Below are positions 45,382-53,069 of a DNA stretch of 64,000 bases, piece after piece. Origin of the DNA: Hwanghaeella grinnelliae (GTDB lineage: Bacteria; Pseudomonadota; Alphaproteobacteria; UBA8366; Aestuariispiraceae). Numbering within the stretch: position 1 is the first letter of the stretch; every line of letters begins with the position of its first letter. The notes beneath the pieces were generated by a model. That model did no database searches and was not told where the DNA came from. It was given only the letters and a program-made list of their open reading frames with translations. The stretch spans positions 310,001-374,000 of the forward strand of contig NZ_SADE01000003.1 of assembly GCF_004005845.1 (NCBI RefSeq), given 5' to 3'. A program made the translations under genes and the position numbers.

Positions 45382-46407
45382 TTGCAACTCCGGGATCCCG
45401 CCGGCAGGCGCCATGCCAAGGAAATCAACGGCACGTCGGTCATCCAATACCTTTCTGACGGGTCGGAGGAGATCGCCGAATACGGCGACGGCGTGCTGCT
45501 GCGCCGCTACGTCTATGGGCCCGGCGTGGACGAGCCCGTCGCCATGGTCGACGCCTCCACAGGCAATCGCCAATACTATCACACCGACGCCCAAGGCTCC
45601 GTCGTCGCCATGACGAACGATGCCGGAACAATCGTCGAGCAATACGCCTACGCCCCCTATGGGCAGAGCCCCGCGACGCAGGCCGCGACCGGCAACCCCT
45701 ATCGCTACACCGGCCGCAGGCTCGATCCCGAAACAGGGCTCTACTACTACCGCGCCAGGTACTATCACCCCACCCTCGGTCGCTTCCTTCAGACCGATCC
45801 CATCGGATATGGCGACGGGATGAACCTCTACGCTTACGTCGGGAATGATCCAGTCAACTTCACGGATCCGACGGGGTTGGCGAAAAATGCAGGGGGCGGA
45901 AACAACGCGCTGAATGTTTGGAGCACTCAATATTCAAATCAATCCATATGTAAGGGTAGTTGCCACGGATACGATGGAACCCCCGGACGGCCAATGACGT
46001 CCGGTGAGGCATTCGCTCTTGACGCAATCACCTTCGCTTTAACACTACCAATTGGTGGCGGTACGGTTTCGACTTTGAAGGCAGCCGGAAAAGGAACAGT
46101 GTCGTTATTTCGTGCCGTAGGCGTTCGCGAATTTGACGATATCGCGCGAACAGCGACATTCAATTTGGGGCCGAATGCCATGCCGAAACAGTTCGCAATG
46201 AACTTTGAAGAAACTATGAAACTCGCGGACAAGCTCCCAAATACCGTGGCAGTAGTGAAAGCTGAAATTCCGAGAGATGTTTTTCGACTACTAGATCGTA
46301 CTCCGGTCGACGAGGTAATACTACGTAGTGGTTCTGCAACAGTCCCTAACGAGGTTCTAGATATTTTTAACAAATCCCTCGTTGGTTCAATTAAACATGT
46401 ATATTAG
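45382..46407 (+). CDS. RHS C-terminal core with putative ADP-ribosyltransferase-like toxin tail
   Basis: 341 residues in an open frame with no clear ribosome site (first codon TTG). Residues 1-165 are the RHS core end (EINGTSVIQYLSDGSEEIAEY, RARYYHPTLGRFLQTDPIG, NDPVNFTDPTGLA), where the variable toxin normally begins. The tail of about 170 residues is AT-richer. Its end reads SLFRAVGVREFDDIARTATF, KQFAMNFEETMKLADKLP and VVKAEIPRDVF, a layout like small ADP-ribosyltransferase-type toxins in other RHS proteins. That fold assignment is inference. An immunity candidate starts 8 nt after the stop. Confidence 0.7.
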   Translation: MQLRDPAGRRHAKEINGTSVIQYLSDGSEEIAEYGDGVLLRRYVYGPGVDEPVAMVDASTGNRQYYHTDAQGSVVAMTNDAGTIVEQYAYAPYGQSPATQAATGNPYRYTGRRLDPETGLYYYRARYYHPTLGRFLQTDPIGYGDGMNLYAYVGNDPVNFTDPTGLAKNAGGGNNALNVWSTQYSNQSICKGSCHGYDGTPGRPMTSGEAFALDAITFALTLPIGGGTVSTLKAAGKGTVSLFRAVGVREFDDIARTATFNLGPNAMPKQFAMNFEETMKLADKLPNTVAVVKAEIPRDVFRLLDRTPVDEVILRSGSATVPNEVLDIFNKSLVGSIKHVY

Positions 46408-46415
46408 GTTGAAAA

Positions 46416-46739
46416 ATGATTGCGCTAAGAGCAAACGTGACTTTCTTTACTCAATCACAAGGAGGTCTGGCTCCGCAGTATGTCGAGCCTGTCACCCCAT
46501 CTATCAACTTAAAGGGAAAACTTACATCAGCAAGAATTTTTCGGGCGGGCAATGAGTCAATTTTTGAACTTGGAAAGGAATATCTGGCATTTATTGAGCT
46601 ACCTCTAGGAGAATACTATGAGGAAAGCTTAGAAGTTGGTTATGAGTTCAAGCTCCAAGCAGCTTCCCGCGTCATTGGACAAGGGAGAATCCTTGATATA
46701 ATCCGGAAAAACAACACCACATCAGAGGAATACTATTAG
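46416..46739 (+). CDS. Candidate immunity protein (beta-barrel-like)
   Basis: 107 residues, 8 nt after the RHS toxin stop, AT-rich. No close family is recalled, but the pattern VTFFTQSQGG, FELGKEYLAFIELPLGE, YEFKLQAASRVIGQGRILDI resembles the C-terminal beta-barrel of EF-Tu-like proteins (their ending has GRTVGAG). By position it should neutralise the preceding toxin tail. This is inferred from gene order, which is consistent in RHS systems. Confidence 0.6.
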   Translation: MIALRANVTFFTQSQGGLAPQYVEPVTPSINLKGKLTSARIFRAGNESIFELGKEYLAFIELPLGEYYEESLEVGYEFKLQAASRVIGQGRILDIIRKNNTTSEEYY

Positions 46740-46765
46740 ATTTTTCCAGCAATTCCGTTGACATA

Positions 46766-47093
46766 TGAGCTACTCCCCGATCATTGGACAGATTTCGTCG
46801 TAAATTAAGCTACTCTCTGCACCTGCTGATCGGGTTGGTTTTGATCGATTGCCTGCCAGTAGATCACGGCAGGCGGCTTGCCGCCAAGGGAGGTGTGTGG
46901 GCGCTTCTGATTGTAGAAGTCCATCCACTTGCGGATACCGGCCCGGGCCTGTGATCCGGTCTCCCAGGCATGCAGGTAGACGCACTCGTATTTGAGCGTG
47001 CGCCACAGGCGCTCTACGAAGATGTTGTCGAGGAACCGCCACTTGCCGTCCATCGAGATACGCACAACCATCCTCCGCAACCGGTCCGTCCAT
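46766..47093 (-). mobile_element. IS3-family insertion sequence remnant
   Basis: The frame 47080-46805 encodes the last part of an IS3-type OrfB transposase: ISMDGKWRFLDNIFVERLWR with the last acidic residue of the DDE triad, then LKYECVYLHAWETGSQARAG and DFYNQKRPHTSLGGKPP. OrfA and most of OrfB are gone. The likely transposon end lies near 46766-46790. On the other side it abuts a NucA/NucB-like toxin tail, so insertion or deletion here destroyed that toxin gene. Confidence 0.75.
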
Positions 47094-47159
47094 GCAAAGG
47101 ACGTGAACTGCGTATGCGCCCGTGAGCAAAATACTCAAGGCGGGCAACTGAGCCGTTAA
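47094..47159 (+). pseudogene. C-terminal scrap of a NucA/NucB-type RHS toxin
   Basis: The frame ending in TAA at 47157-47159 reads CVCAREQNTQGGQLSR, closely matching CAPEQNIQGGQLSQ of the intact DNase toxin at 49606-50709. Nothing more of the toxin remains; the IS3 remnant lies to its left. The immunity gene 17 nt downstream (DUF416) is therefore probably the orphaned partner of a DNase toxin. Confidence 0.7.
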
Positions 47160-47176
47160 AGTGATGAGACCCTAGA

Positions 47177-47779
47177 ATGGAAAATGAATTCGATGAAAAC
47201 GCTCTGTTTAAGCTGCTAAAAGGTCTCATCTATTGGAAGCAGCTGGCATTTCTCTTAGCGGCATGCCAGAGACTGATACCTAGTTTCCAAGCATTTTCGA
47301 AAGAAAATGGCGTAGCTGGCGAAGAAACACTACAAGAAATTCTTGCTCAAGCATGGGCAGCTCTCGAAAATAGGGAAACCAATATCGATTTTTCATACAA
47401 TGCGGAATTGGCCGAGTCTGTCGCTCCAAGTTCCGAAAAGTATGATTCTATTTTCGTTTCTTCCGCAATGGATGCAGCCATTGCAGTGAGCTTGCTCATG
47501 CGAGCGTTTGAAAGAAACCAGACAGAAACGATTGTCGAAGCGGTAACACTGGCTAGAGATTCTGTAGATATGTACGTACAAGAACTAGAATCTATTTCGC
47601 CTACGGATCCTGAGCTCGAAGAAAAAATTTTGTCGCATGAGTTAATGCAAAACGAACTTTGTCGACAACGCAAAGACCTTTCGTTCTTGTATGCTTTAAG
47701 TGATGACATACTTGAAGCTATGCCAGAAGTCCATGAACGTTGGTCCAACAACACTGATAGTTGCCTTGGTTTACGCTGA
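47177..47779 (+). CDS. DUF416-family protein, probable orphan immunity protein
   Basis: 200 residues, all-helical and acidic, of the DUF416 (YjaG-like) family: WKQLAFLLAACQRLIPSFQAF, EEIL-type middle, VSSAMDAAIAVSLLMRAFERN and TETIVEAVTLARDSVDMYVQ. The AT-rich composition matches the toxin tails. DUF416-type proteins occur as immunity proteins in polymorphic-toxin loci. Here the toxin gene has been cut down to a tail of about 20 residues, so the gene may persist as protection against related strains. Confidence 0.72.
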   Translation: MENEFDENALFKLLKGLIYWKQLAFLLAACQRLIPSFQAFSKENGVAGEETLQEILAQAWAALENRETNIDFSYNAELAESVAPSSEKYDSIFVSSAMDAAIAVSLLMRAFERNQTETIVEAVTLARDSVDMYVQELESISPTDPELEEKILSHELMQNELCRQRKDLSFLYALSDDILEAMPEVHERWSNNTDSCLGLR

Positions 47780-47811
47780 TGCGCAACTGAAGGCTTTAGT
47801 AATAGCGTGTT

Positions 47812-47897
47812 ACGGTGACAGTTTACTTATTTTCTATCCGTACACCGCGCCAGAACACAGTGCCTTCAATTGAAATAATTAAGTAAACTGTCACCGT
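47812..47897. repeat. Palindromic repeat element, type B
   Basis: Perfect 18-bp terminal inverted repeats (47812-47829 and 47880-47897, ACGGTGACAGTTTACTTA) enclose a 50-bp core. A degenerate copy with the same core is at 55119-55205. It looks like a REP/MITE-type element spread through the toxin island. Confidence 0.85.
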
Positions 47898-47905
47898 CTT
47901 CAGCG

Positions 47906-48019
47906 AAGCTGAACAGCTTCGATCCGCAGGCCTGGCTGACAGATGTGCTTGGACGCATCGCGGATCACAAGATCACCCGTATCGACGAACTCCTGCCATG
48001 GCGTTACGCTCAGACCTGA
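47906..48019 (+). mobile_element. IS66-family transposase C-terminal remnant
   Basis: The frame ending at TGA 48017-48019 reads [20 protein letters not shown] and [16 protein letters not shown], the typical last 36 residues of the IS66 large transposase. No other part of IS66 is seen. It adjoins the palindromic repeat on its left. Confidence 0.75.
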
Positions 48020-48079
48020 GCGTATCCGACCCGATCCGGCCGCGGTAGGGCGGGCTCACCGGACGGCTACTGAAAATCT

Positions 48080-48301
48080 TCAGCTCTTGAATTGTTCAAA
48101 AAGATGCCAAAAGGCCATCATTGTCCCACCCACTATGGAAATCATAACAATGTCCGAGAGTGTCAAACTCAATGAATCATAGACCAGGAGCGCCCCAAAA
48201 TACCCTACAACTGCAATCAGCAGCGCGATCACATTGTCCTTCACGAGGTGAAATAGAACATGGTGCCAATTCCTAGTCAAAAAACTCCACATCATCGACA
48301 T
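48080..48301 (-). CDS. Small two-helix membrane protein, candidate immunity protein
   Basis: 73 residues with two membrane helices (about 20-40, NVIALLIAVVGYFGALLVY, and about 48-66, IVMISIVGGTMMAFWHLF). It overlaps the end of the minus-strand toxin-tail gene by 10 nt, which points to coupled expression. By position it should be the immunity protein of that tail, acting in the membrane. No known family is recognised. Confidence 0.5.
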   Translation of the reverse strand: MSMMWSFLTRNWHHVLFHLVKDNVIALLIAVVGYFGALLVYDSLSLTLSDIVMISIVGGTMMAFWHLFEQFKS

Positions 48302-48888
48302 CCACGTTTTGCACTACACGATGAGGTTGTCCCAGTCGAATCTGGTCCTTTCAAGTCGTACAAAGACCCAGCACTAGAGAGCGCAGATGATGCTGCCGTG
48401 CCAAAGGCCGTATACGAAGGGCTAGGTGCATCACCGTAATTAATGCCAATTTGTTTGTTGTTCTTGGCAAAACTCTCCGCGAAGAGTTTCTGAGATGTCG
48501 ATAGAGAATTGTAGTCTCTACTAGCCACAGCCCTACCCGCTGCTCTAAAGCCCTCACCTGCCGCAGTCGCAACACCACCAGTCAACAATCCGATAAAAGC
48601 ACCACGGGCGACTTCGTCTTTGGTAACCTGCCCCTGATTTATATACTGTTGAACAACGGCACTTGTACCTCCAATTGCCGAACTTCCGCCGACATTCAAG
48701 GCGGAACGGGCGACTATGCCAAGACCTGCGGTGGAAAACCCCAAGCCGCCACCAAGTGCGCCTGCACCTGCGGAAGTTAGAATTCTGAGAGCTGCTTTAC
48801 CATTGAACCCATTGTCGAATGAACCGTTGCTCACTTCTACAAATGTTTGCACGGCTGCGCCAATCACCCCTCCAACAAACGCTGTCAA
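48292..48888 (-). CDS. Orphan RHS-type toxin tail, glycine-rich, truncated at the 5' end
   Basis: 198 residues in a frame opening at TTG with an in-frame stop just before it. The start VGGVIGAAVQTFVEVSNG and glycine/alanine-rich helices (GAGALGGGLGFSTAGLG, FIGLLTGGVATAAGEGFRAA) are typical of the region right after an RHS or contact-dependent core. A short serine- and cysteine-containing tail (STGTTSSCSAKRGC) follows. The core itself is absent and the piece lies on the opposite strand to the other modules, so it was probably moved by recombination. The activity is unknown. Confidence 0.55.
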   Translation of the reverse strand: MTAFVGGVIGAAVQTFVEVSNGSFDNGFNGKAALRILTSAGAGALGGGLGFSTAGLGIVARSALNVGGSSAIGGTSAVVQQYINQGQVTKDEVARGAFIGLLTGGVATAAGEGFRAAGRAVASRDYNSLSTSQKLFAESFAKNNKQIGINYGDAPSPSYTAFGTAASSALSSAGSLYDLKGPDSTGTTSSCSAKRGCR

Positions 48889-48905
48889 ACCAAATCATCG
48901 ATACT

Positions 48906-49079
48906 ACGAAGCTAAACAAATTATGCGCGGTTTGTGACAATCCAAAAACAGGCCATGTGTCTATTCAACCCAAAGATATGTCACAAATGCAGGGCTGGAT
49001 AAACAGCAGAGGGAGTGGAACTCCCCACCCTCTAACACAAGAACTCACTGATGCTATAGTCGGACAGGTAAAAAAGTAG
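48906..49079 (+). pseudogene. Orphan toxin C-terminal tail
   Basis: The frame ending at TAG 49077-49079 encodes CDNPKTGHVSIQPKDMSQMQ and GWINSRGSGTPHPLTQELTD, a plausible toxin C-terminus. It has no RHS core and directly abuts the minus-strand tail near 48890. An immunity-type gene starts 10 nt later. The toxin family is not recognised. Confidence 0.45.
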
Positions 49080-49089
49080 GTAAACACCA

Positions 49090-49491
49090 ATGGATAAGCT
49101 TGTCAGTGCCTTTAAGGCAAAATTGGAACCTGTATTGTATTCCCTCCGAGACCAGTTGTTGGAATGCCATGAAGGACTTACCGCGAGTGTCGGTTTCAGC
49201 TCGAACAGCGCGTTTCTTTTGCGTGCATATGTAAGCGTACTCAAGGACACTGACGGCGAAGAAATTGCTATTACCGCCGATGTAAGAACGGTCGGAGACA
49301 CCATTGTTATTGAATCGGACGTTGTTCATGAAGATGGTCTGATTATTGCCGACGGGCCTTCAACCATTTTGAATAAGGATATTTCCCCTCCCAAGTCACA
49401 GGAAAAAATTGACGTGTGGCTTCGAGACTTCGAGAAACTTTTCTCCGACCAAGCAACATTAATAGACAGTGCCATAAGGGATCTGAAGTAA
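49090..49491 (+). CDS. Candidate immunity protein after orphan toxin tail
   Basis: 133 residues, acidic, mixed alpha/beta, AT-rich. An opening helix (LVSAFKAKLEPVLYSLRDQLL), then strands (LTASVGFSSNSAFLLRAYVS, EIAITADVRTVGDTIVIESD) and a C-terminal helix (VWLRDFEKLFSDQATLIDSAI). It is not recognised as a known family. It starts 10 nt after the toxin tail, and the next RHS core fragment begins 7 nt after its stop, so it sits exactly where immunity genes lie in RHS arrays. Confidence 0.55.
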   Translation: MDKLVSAFKAKLEPVLYSLRDQLLECHEGLTASVGFSSNSAFLLRAYVSVLKDTDGEEIAITADVRTVGDTIVIESDVVHEDGLIIADGPSTILNKDISPPKSQEKIDVWLRDFEKLFSDQATLIDSAIRDLK

Positions 49492-49497
49492 AACGCG

Positions 49498-49605
49498 GAA
49501 ACGGGTCCCTCACCTCCGACGGGTTCAACGCCTATACCTACGATACCGAGAACCGCCTGACCTCCGTCACCACCATGACAAGCGACCAGGTCCTCTTCGC
49601 CCCCG
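49498..49605 (+). pseudogene. RHS core fragment, copy 2, upstream part
   Basis: NGSLTSDGFNAYTYDTENRL and TSVTTMTSDQVLFAPVATPG are read in one frame, which then breaks at the same CCCCC run as in copies 1 and 3 into the long downstream frame. The fragment is shorter on the left than copies 1 and 3, beginning right after the preceding immunity gene. Confidence 0.7.
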
Positions 49606-50709
49606 TTGCAACTCCGGGATCCCGCCGGCAGGCGCCATGCCAAGGAAATCAACGGCACGTCGGGCATCCAATACCTTTCTGACGGGTCGGAGGAGATCGC
49701 CGAATACGGCGACGGCGTGCTGCTGCGCCGCTACGTCTATGGGCCCGGCATCGACGAGCCCGTCGCCATGGTCGAGGCCTCAACAGGCGACCGTCAGTAC
49801 TATCACACCGACGCCCAAGGCTCCGTCGTCGCCATGACGAACGATGCCGGAACCGTCGTCGAGCAATACGCCTACGACCCCTACGGGCAGAGCCCCGCGA
49901 CGCAGGCCACGACCGGGAACCCCTATCGATATACAGGACGCAGGCTCGATCCCAAGACCGGGCTCTACTACTACCGCGCCAGGTACTACCACCCCACCCT
50001 CGGACGGTTCCTTCAGACCGATCCCATCGGATACGGCGATGGCATGAACCTCTATGCCTATGTGGGGAACGATCCGGTTAACTTCTCGGATCCGACAGGG
50101 TTGGCGAAGTCCGCTGTAGGTGGCGGGAATCGTGGGTCAAAGGTTCCTGGGTTCGGCGGATCAAATGCACTCGACGTCGTGCAGTCCGGGCTTTCCCTTG
50201 CAGGACAGATTCCTGGGCTCGGGATATTCGCCGACCTCACAAATGCTGCAATATCGTTGGGCCGAGGAAACTATGCGGATGCCGCACTAGATCTGGCAGC
50301 GGCAGTACCTATAGTAGGAAACGCTGTTGGCGCTGCTCGGTTTGCAAAAACAGGTGTGAAAATAGCGAACACCCCAGTATTTCAGGTGAGTAAATCGACG
50401 ACACCGGGAATCGCTCGCAACATAGAAAACGCCCTTTCGAAAGGGGCACCATCAACGTTAAATCGAGTAACTTCCAAGAGTCAGATACGACAAAACAGAA
50501 GAAATGCCCTGCGTGGCCAAGAAGCGCCAGGACCCAATCGGTCACTAGATGAGTACCCTTTCGCGTCAACAAAGCAAGGCGGTTCAGGGGCTTGCGTTGC
50601 CGCAGCATGCGCCCCTGAGCAAAATATTCAAGGTGGGCAACTCAGCCAATTCTATAGTAAAAATAATATCAAAGATGGAGATGCCTTTAGCGTGAGGATT
50701 GCAGACTAA
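49606..50709 (+). CDS. RHS C-terminal core with NucA/NucB-type DNase toxin
   Basis: 367 residues. The RHS core end (RARYYHPTLGRFLQTDPIG, NDPVNFSDPTGLAK) covers about residues 1-165. Then a hydrophobic linker (VVQSGLSLAGQIPGLGIFADL) and a C-terminal domain of the NucA/NucB secreted DNase type: SLDEYPFASTKQGGSGA with the acidic active-site residues, EQNIQGGQLSQFYSKNNI and DGDAFSVRIA. The first codon is TTG and lacks a clear ribosome site, since the 5' portion of the gene is gone. The SUKH-type immunity gene follows after 2 nt. Toxin activity is inferred from family membership. Confidence 0.8.
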   Translation: MQLRDPAGRRHAKEINGTSGIQYLSDGSEEIAEYGDGVLLRRYVYGPGIDEPVAMVEASTGDRQYYHTDAQGSVVAMTNDAGTVVEQYAYDPYGQSPATQATTGNPYRYTGRRLDPKTGLYYYRARYYHPTLGRFLQTDPIGYGDGMNLYAYVGNDPVNFSDPTGLAKSAVGGGNRGSKVPGFGGSNALDVVQSGLSLAGQIPGLGIFADLTNAAISLGRGNYADAALDLAAAVPIVGNAVGAARFAKTGVKIANTPVFQVSKSTTPGIARNIENALSKGAPSTLNRVTSKSQIRQNRRNALRGQEAPGPNRSLDEYPFASTKQGGSGACVAAACAPEQNIQGGQLSQFYSKNNIKDGDAFSVRIAD

Positions 50710-50711
50710 TT

Positions 50712-51293
50712 ATGCAAAAAAATATCTCTGAACATCTAAACAACATGCTGCTGCATTTACACAACTGGAATTTTCCAGTTTGCAAGTTGCTAAACGATCC
50801 AATTGATAAAGACGAAATTTCGAAAATGTTTCAGAAAATAGGGTTATCTCCACCTGAAGAACTGATTGACTTATATCAATGGAGAAATGGTACGGATGTA
50901 AAACTGGGAACAGTACTTGATAATATACATATTATACCAGGTTACTATTTTCTTAGCCTTGAAGATGCCATCACTTGCTTTCTCTCTTTCAAAGATGACG
51001 ATAGGTGGAAGCCGTATTGGTTTCCAATATTCTCCAATGGTGGTGGCGATTTCTATGCCTTGGATTTTTCCAAAGCAAATGGCAGGCACGCGCCTGTAAT
51101 CGGCTTTCTGTTGGGTGAGCCAAATCAAGATACAGAATATTTGAGCCTAGCTTCTATGTTGCAGACATTCAGTGAATGTTACGACAAGGGGATAGTGTTT
51201 ATAACCGCCGAAGGTTATCTGGAAATGGACGACGAAGCGCAAGCTGATATCGCACAGCGCTATAATCCAGGCCTCGATTTTTGGACAAGTTAA
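50712..51293 (+). CDS. SMI1/KNR4 (SUKH) family immunity protein
   Basis: 193 residues with the SUKH layout: ISKMFQKIGLSPPEELIDLY at the start, YQWRNGTD, a central WFPIFSNGGGDFYALDFSKA and HAPVIGFLLGE, and a C-terminal helix (SLASMLQTFSECYDKGI). SUKH proteins are the most common immunity class in polymorphic-toxin loci and often guard against nucleases. Placement 2 nt after the NucA/NucB-type DNase tail fits. AT-rich. Confidence 0.85.
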   Translation: MQKNISEHLNNMLLHLHNWNFPVCKLLNDPIDKDEISKMFQKIGLSPPEELIDLYQWRNGTDVKLGTVLDNIHIIPGYYFLSLEDAITCFLSFKDDDRWKPYWFPIFSNGGGDFYALDFSKANGRHAPVIGFLLGEPNQDTEYLSLASMLQTFSECYDKGIVFITAEGYLEMDDEAQADIAQRYNPGLDFWTS

Positions 51294-51300
51294 GGACGGC

Positions 51301-51361
51301 GACATATGTGGATGGCCCCATTTGGGCAAGGATTGGATGAAGGTTTGGCGGTCATTGAGTG
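51301..51361. repeat. Dispersed repeat, copy 1 (paired with 63688-63749)
   Basis: About 61 bp beginning GACATATGTGG, roughly 80 percent identical with the sequence at 63688-63749 with one gap. A 58-residue frame starts inside this copy but is not kept in the other, so coding seems unlikely. 51362-51667 otherwise holds only GGTGACAG-type repeat pieces (51544-51655) and no gene. Confidence 0.6.
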
Positions 51362-51543
51362 TAGATCTCGGCGACAGTACATTTTTCTTATTGAAGATGT
51401 CTCGCGCGCGTCCATGTGTTTTCGATCAGAAGCTCAGATCGAGCAGTATTGCTCCATACAGCCATGTCACCCAAACCCCTAACGCAAGCCCCGGCCCAAA
51501 TGGCAGTCGCACCCGGGCCCTCATCGCGCTCCAAAGAAGAAAG

Positions 51544-51655
51544 ATTGAACCGGAATTACGGTGACAGGAATTACGGTGACAGTGCACTTTATTGAGTAAC
51601 ACCACTCCCCGCTGTATGCTGGGCCATGCTAATTGCGGTGACAGTGCATTAATTA
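51544..51655. repeat. GGTGACAG repeat cluster before RHS copy 3
   Basis: ATTACGGTGACAG occurs twice in tandem (about 51556 and 51571) and GCGGTGACAGTGCATTAA again near 51634. They are variant arms of the island's palindromic elements. The third RHS core begins 12 nt after the last one. Confidence 0.65.
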
Positions 51656-51667
51656 TTTGCGCTTGAG

Positions 51668-52003
51668 CTTGACCTCGCCGCGCTCGACCATATCGACACC
51701 GCGGCCCAGCCCTTCCTGGAATACGGCTTCACCTACAACAATGTGGGCCAGCGGGCCTCCATGACCGTCTCCGACACCGCCAATCTCTTCCGGCCGGCCA
51801 ATGACAGCGCGGCGCTCTACACCGTCAACGCGCTCAACCAATACACCGCGGTCCCATCTGTTCCTGAGGGGGCTTCGGGGCTATCACATATGACCGCAAC
51901 GGTTCCCTAACCTCGGACGGGTTCAACGCCTATACCTACGATACCGAGAACCGCCTGCCTTCCGTCACCACGATCACCAGCGATCAGGTTCTCTTCGCCC
52001 CCG
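51668..52003 (+). pseudogene. RHS core fragment, copy 3, upstream part with two frame breaks
   Basis: LDLAALDHIDTAAQPFLEYG, FTYNNVGQRASMTV and VNALNQYTAV match copy 1. The frame breaks occur at the same GGGGG (near 51870) and CCCCC (near 51999) runs as in copy 1. Homology begins abruptly at 51668 next to a palindromic repeat arm. Confidence 0.75.
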
Positions 52004-53056
52004 TTGCAACTCCGGGATCCCGCCGGCAGGCGCCATGCCAAGGAAATCAACGGCACGTCGGTCATCCAATACCTTTCTGACGGGTCGGAGGAGATCGCCG
52101 AATACGACGCGACGGGGGCCGGATCCCCTGCCCTCATCCGCCGCTACGTCTATGGGCCCGGCATCGACGAGCCCGTCGCCATGGTCGACGCCTCGACAGG
52201 CAATCGCCAATACTATCACACCGACGCCCAAGGCTCCGTCGTCGCCATGACGAACGACACCGGAACCGTCGTCGAGAAATACGCATACGACCCCTACGGC
52301 CAGAGCCCGGCGACGCAGGCCGCGACCGGCAACCCCTATCGCTACACAGGACGCAGGCTCGATCCCGAGACCGGGCTCTATTATTACCGCGCACGCTACT
52401 ATCACCCCACGCTCGGTCGCTTCCTTCAGACCGATCCCATCGGATATGGCGACGGCATGAACCTCTATGCCTATGTGGGGAACGATCCAGTCAACTTCAC
52501 AGATCCGACGGGGTTGGCGAAGAACGCAGGGAGCAGCAGCAATGCGAACACTGTCATGCGGTCGAGCTCTGTCAAAGCGAGGCAAGAGCAGCGACAAAGA
52601 ATGCACGATACAGCGCCGCTTCGGGCTCCCCCCCCCGCGACACCAGCACAAAGACGGCTTTTGCTAGACTTGGCGAATGGAATGAAGCGATTGGGGCAGG
52701 CCTTCGATTCCGCAGGCGACAAAGCGTTGATCGGAGCGGGCGCTCTTGCTGTAGGAGGCGCCGTTTTAGCCGGGACTGGTATAGGACTTCCTGCTGGAAT
52801 CTCATTCGAAGCTGCTGCCGGTGGACTAGCAACGACTGGAGTCCTTAGTAAAGGCATTGGATCCACCCTTCGGTTCGCCTCCCATGTATTAGCTGCCGTA
52901 GCTACTGACGATCCAGGGTATTTAGGGCCGGCCCTTTTCGACTTCACGGCTGGAGTTGCGCCATTTAAATTAGGGCATATTGCATCCTATTTTCAGGATA
53001 AGATTGCCGGGGCTGCCTCTGAAAGCATCGGCTACGGTAGTATTCCGGAAGAATAA
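52004..53056 (+). CDS. RHS C-terminal core with glycine-rich membrane-type toxin tail (copy A)
   Basis: 350 residues. The RHS core end runs to about residue 172 (RARYYHPTLGRFLQTDPIG, NDPVNFTDPTGLA). The tail has a charged helical part (SVKARQEQRQRMHD), then glycine-rich hydrophobic helices (LIGAGALAVGGAVLAGTGIG, LATTGVLSKGIGSTLRFASH) and a conserved ending, SYFQDKIAGAASESIGYGSI. It is not matched to a known toxin class; the hydrophobic helices suggest membrane insertion. A diverged second copy of the tail lies at 54291-54628. Both are followed by homologous membrane proteins, so tail and partner evolve as a pair. The first codon TTG has no ribosome site. Confidence 0.65.
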   Translation: MQLRDPAGRRHAKEINGTSVIQYLSDGSEEIAEYDATGAGSPALIRRYVYGPGIDEPVAMVDASTGNRQYYHTDAQGSVVAMTNDTGTVVEKYAYDPYGQSPATQAATGNPYRYTGRRLDPETGLYYYRARYYHPTLGRFLQTDPIGYGDGMNLYAYVGNDPVNFTDPTGLAKNAGSSSNANTVMRSSSVKARQEQRQRMHDTAPLRAPPPATPAQRRLLLDLANGMKRLGQAFDSAGDKALIGAGALAVGGAVLAGTGIGLPAGISFEAAAGGLATTGVLSKGIGSTLRFASHVLAAVATDDPGYLGPALFDFTAGVAPFKLGHIASYFQDKIAGAASESIGYGSIPEE

Positions 53057-53069
53057 AGGAAAATCGGCC

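Noticed and set aside
51306-51482. 58-residue frame starting MWMAPFGQGLDEG after the SUKH gene
   Set aside because: It has a plausible ribosome site, but the related repeat at 63688 does not keep the frame and no family is recognised. Treated as part of a repeat.
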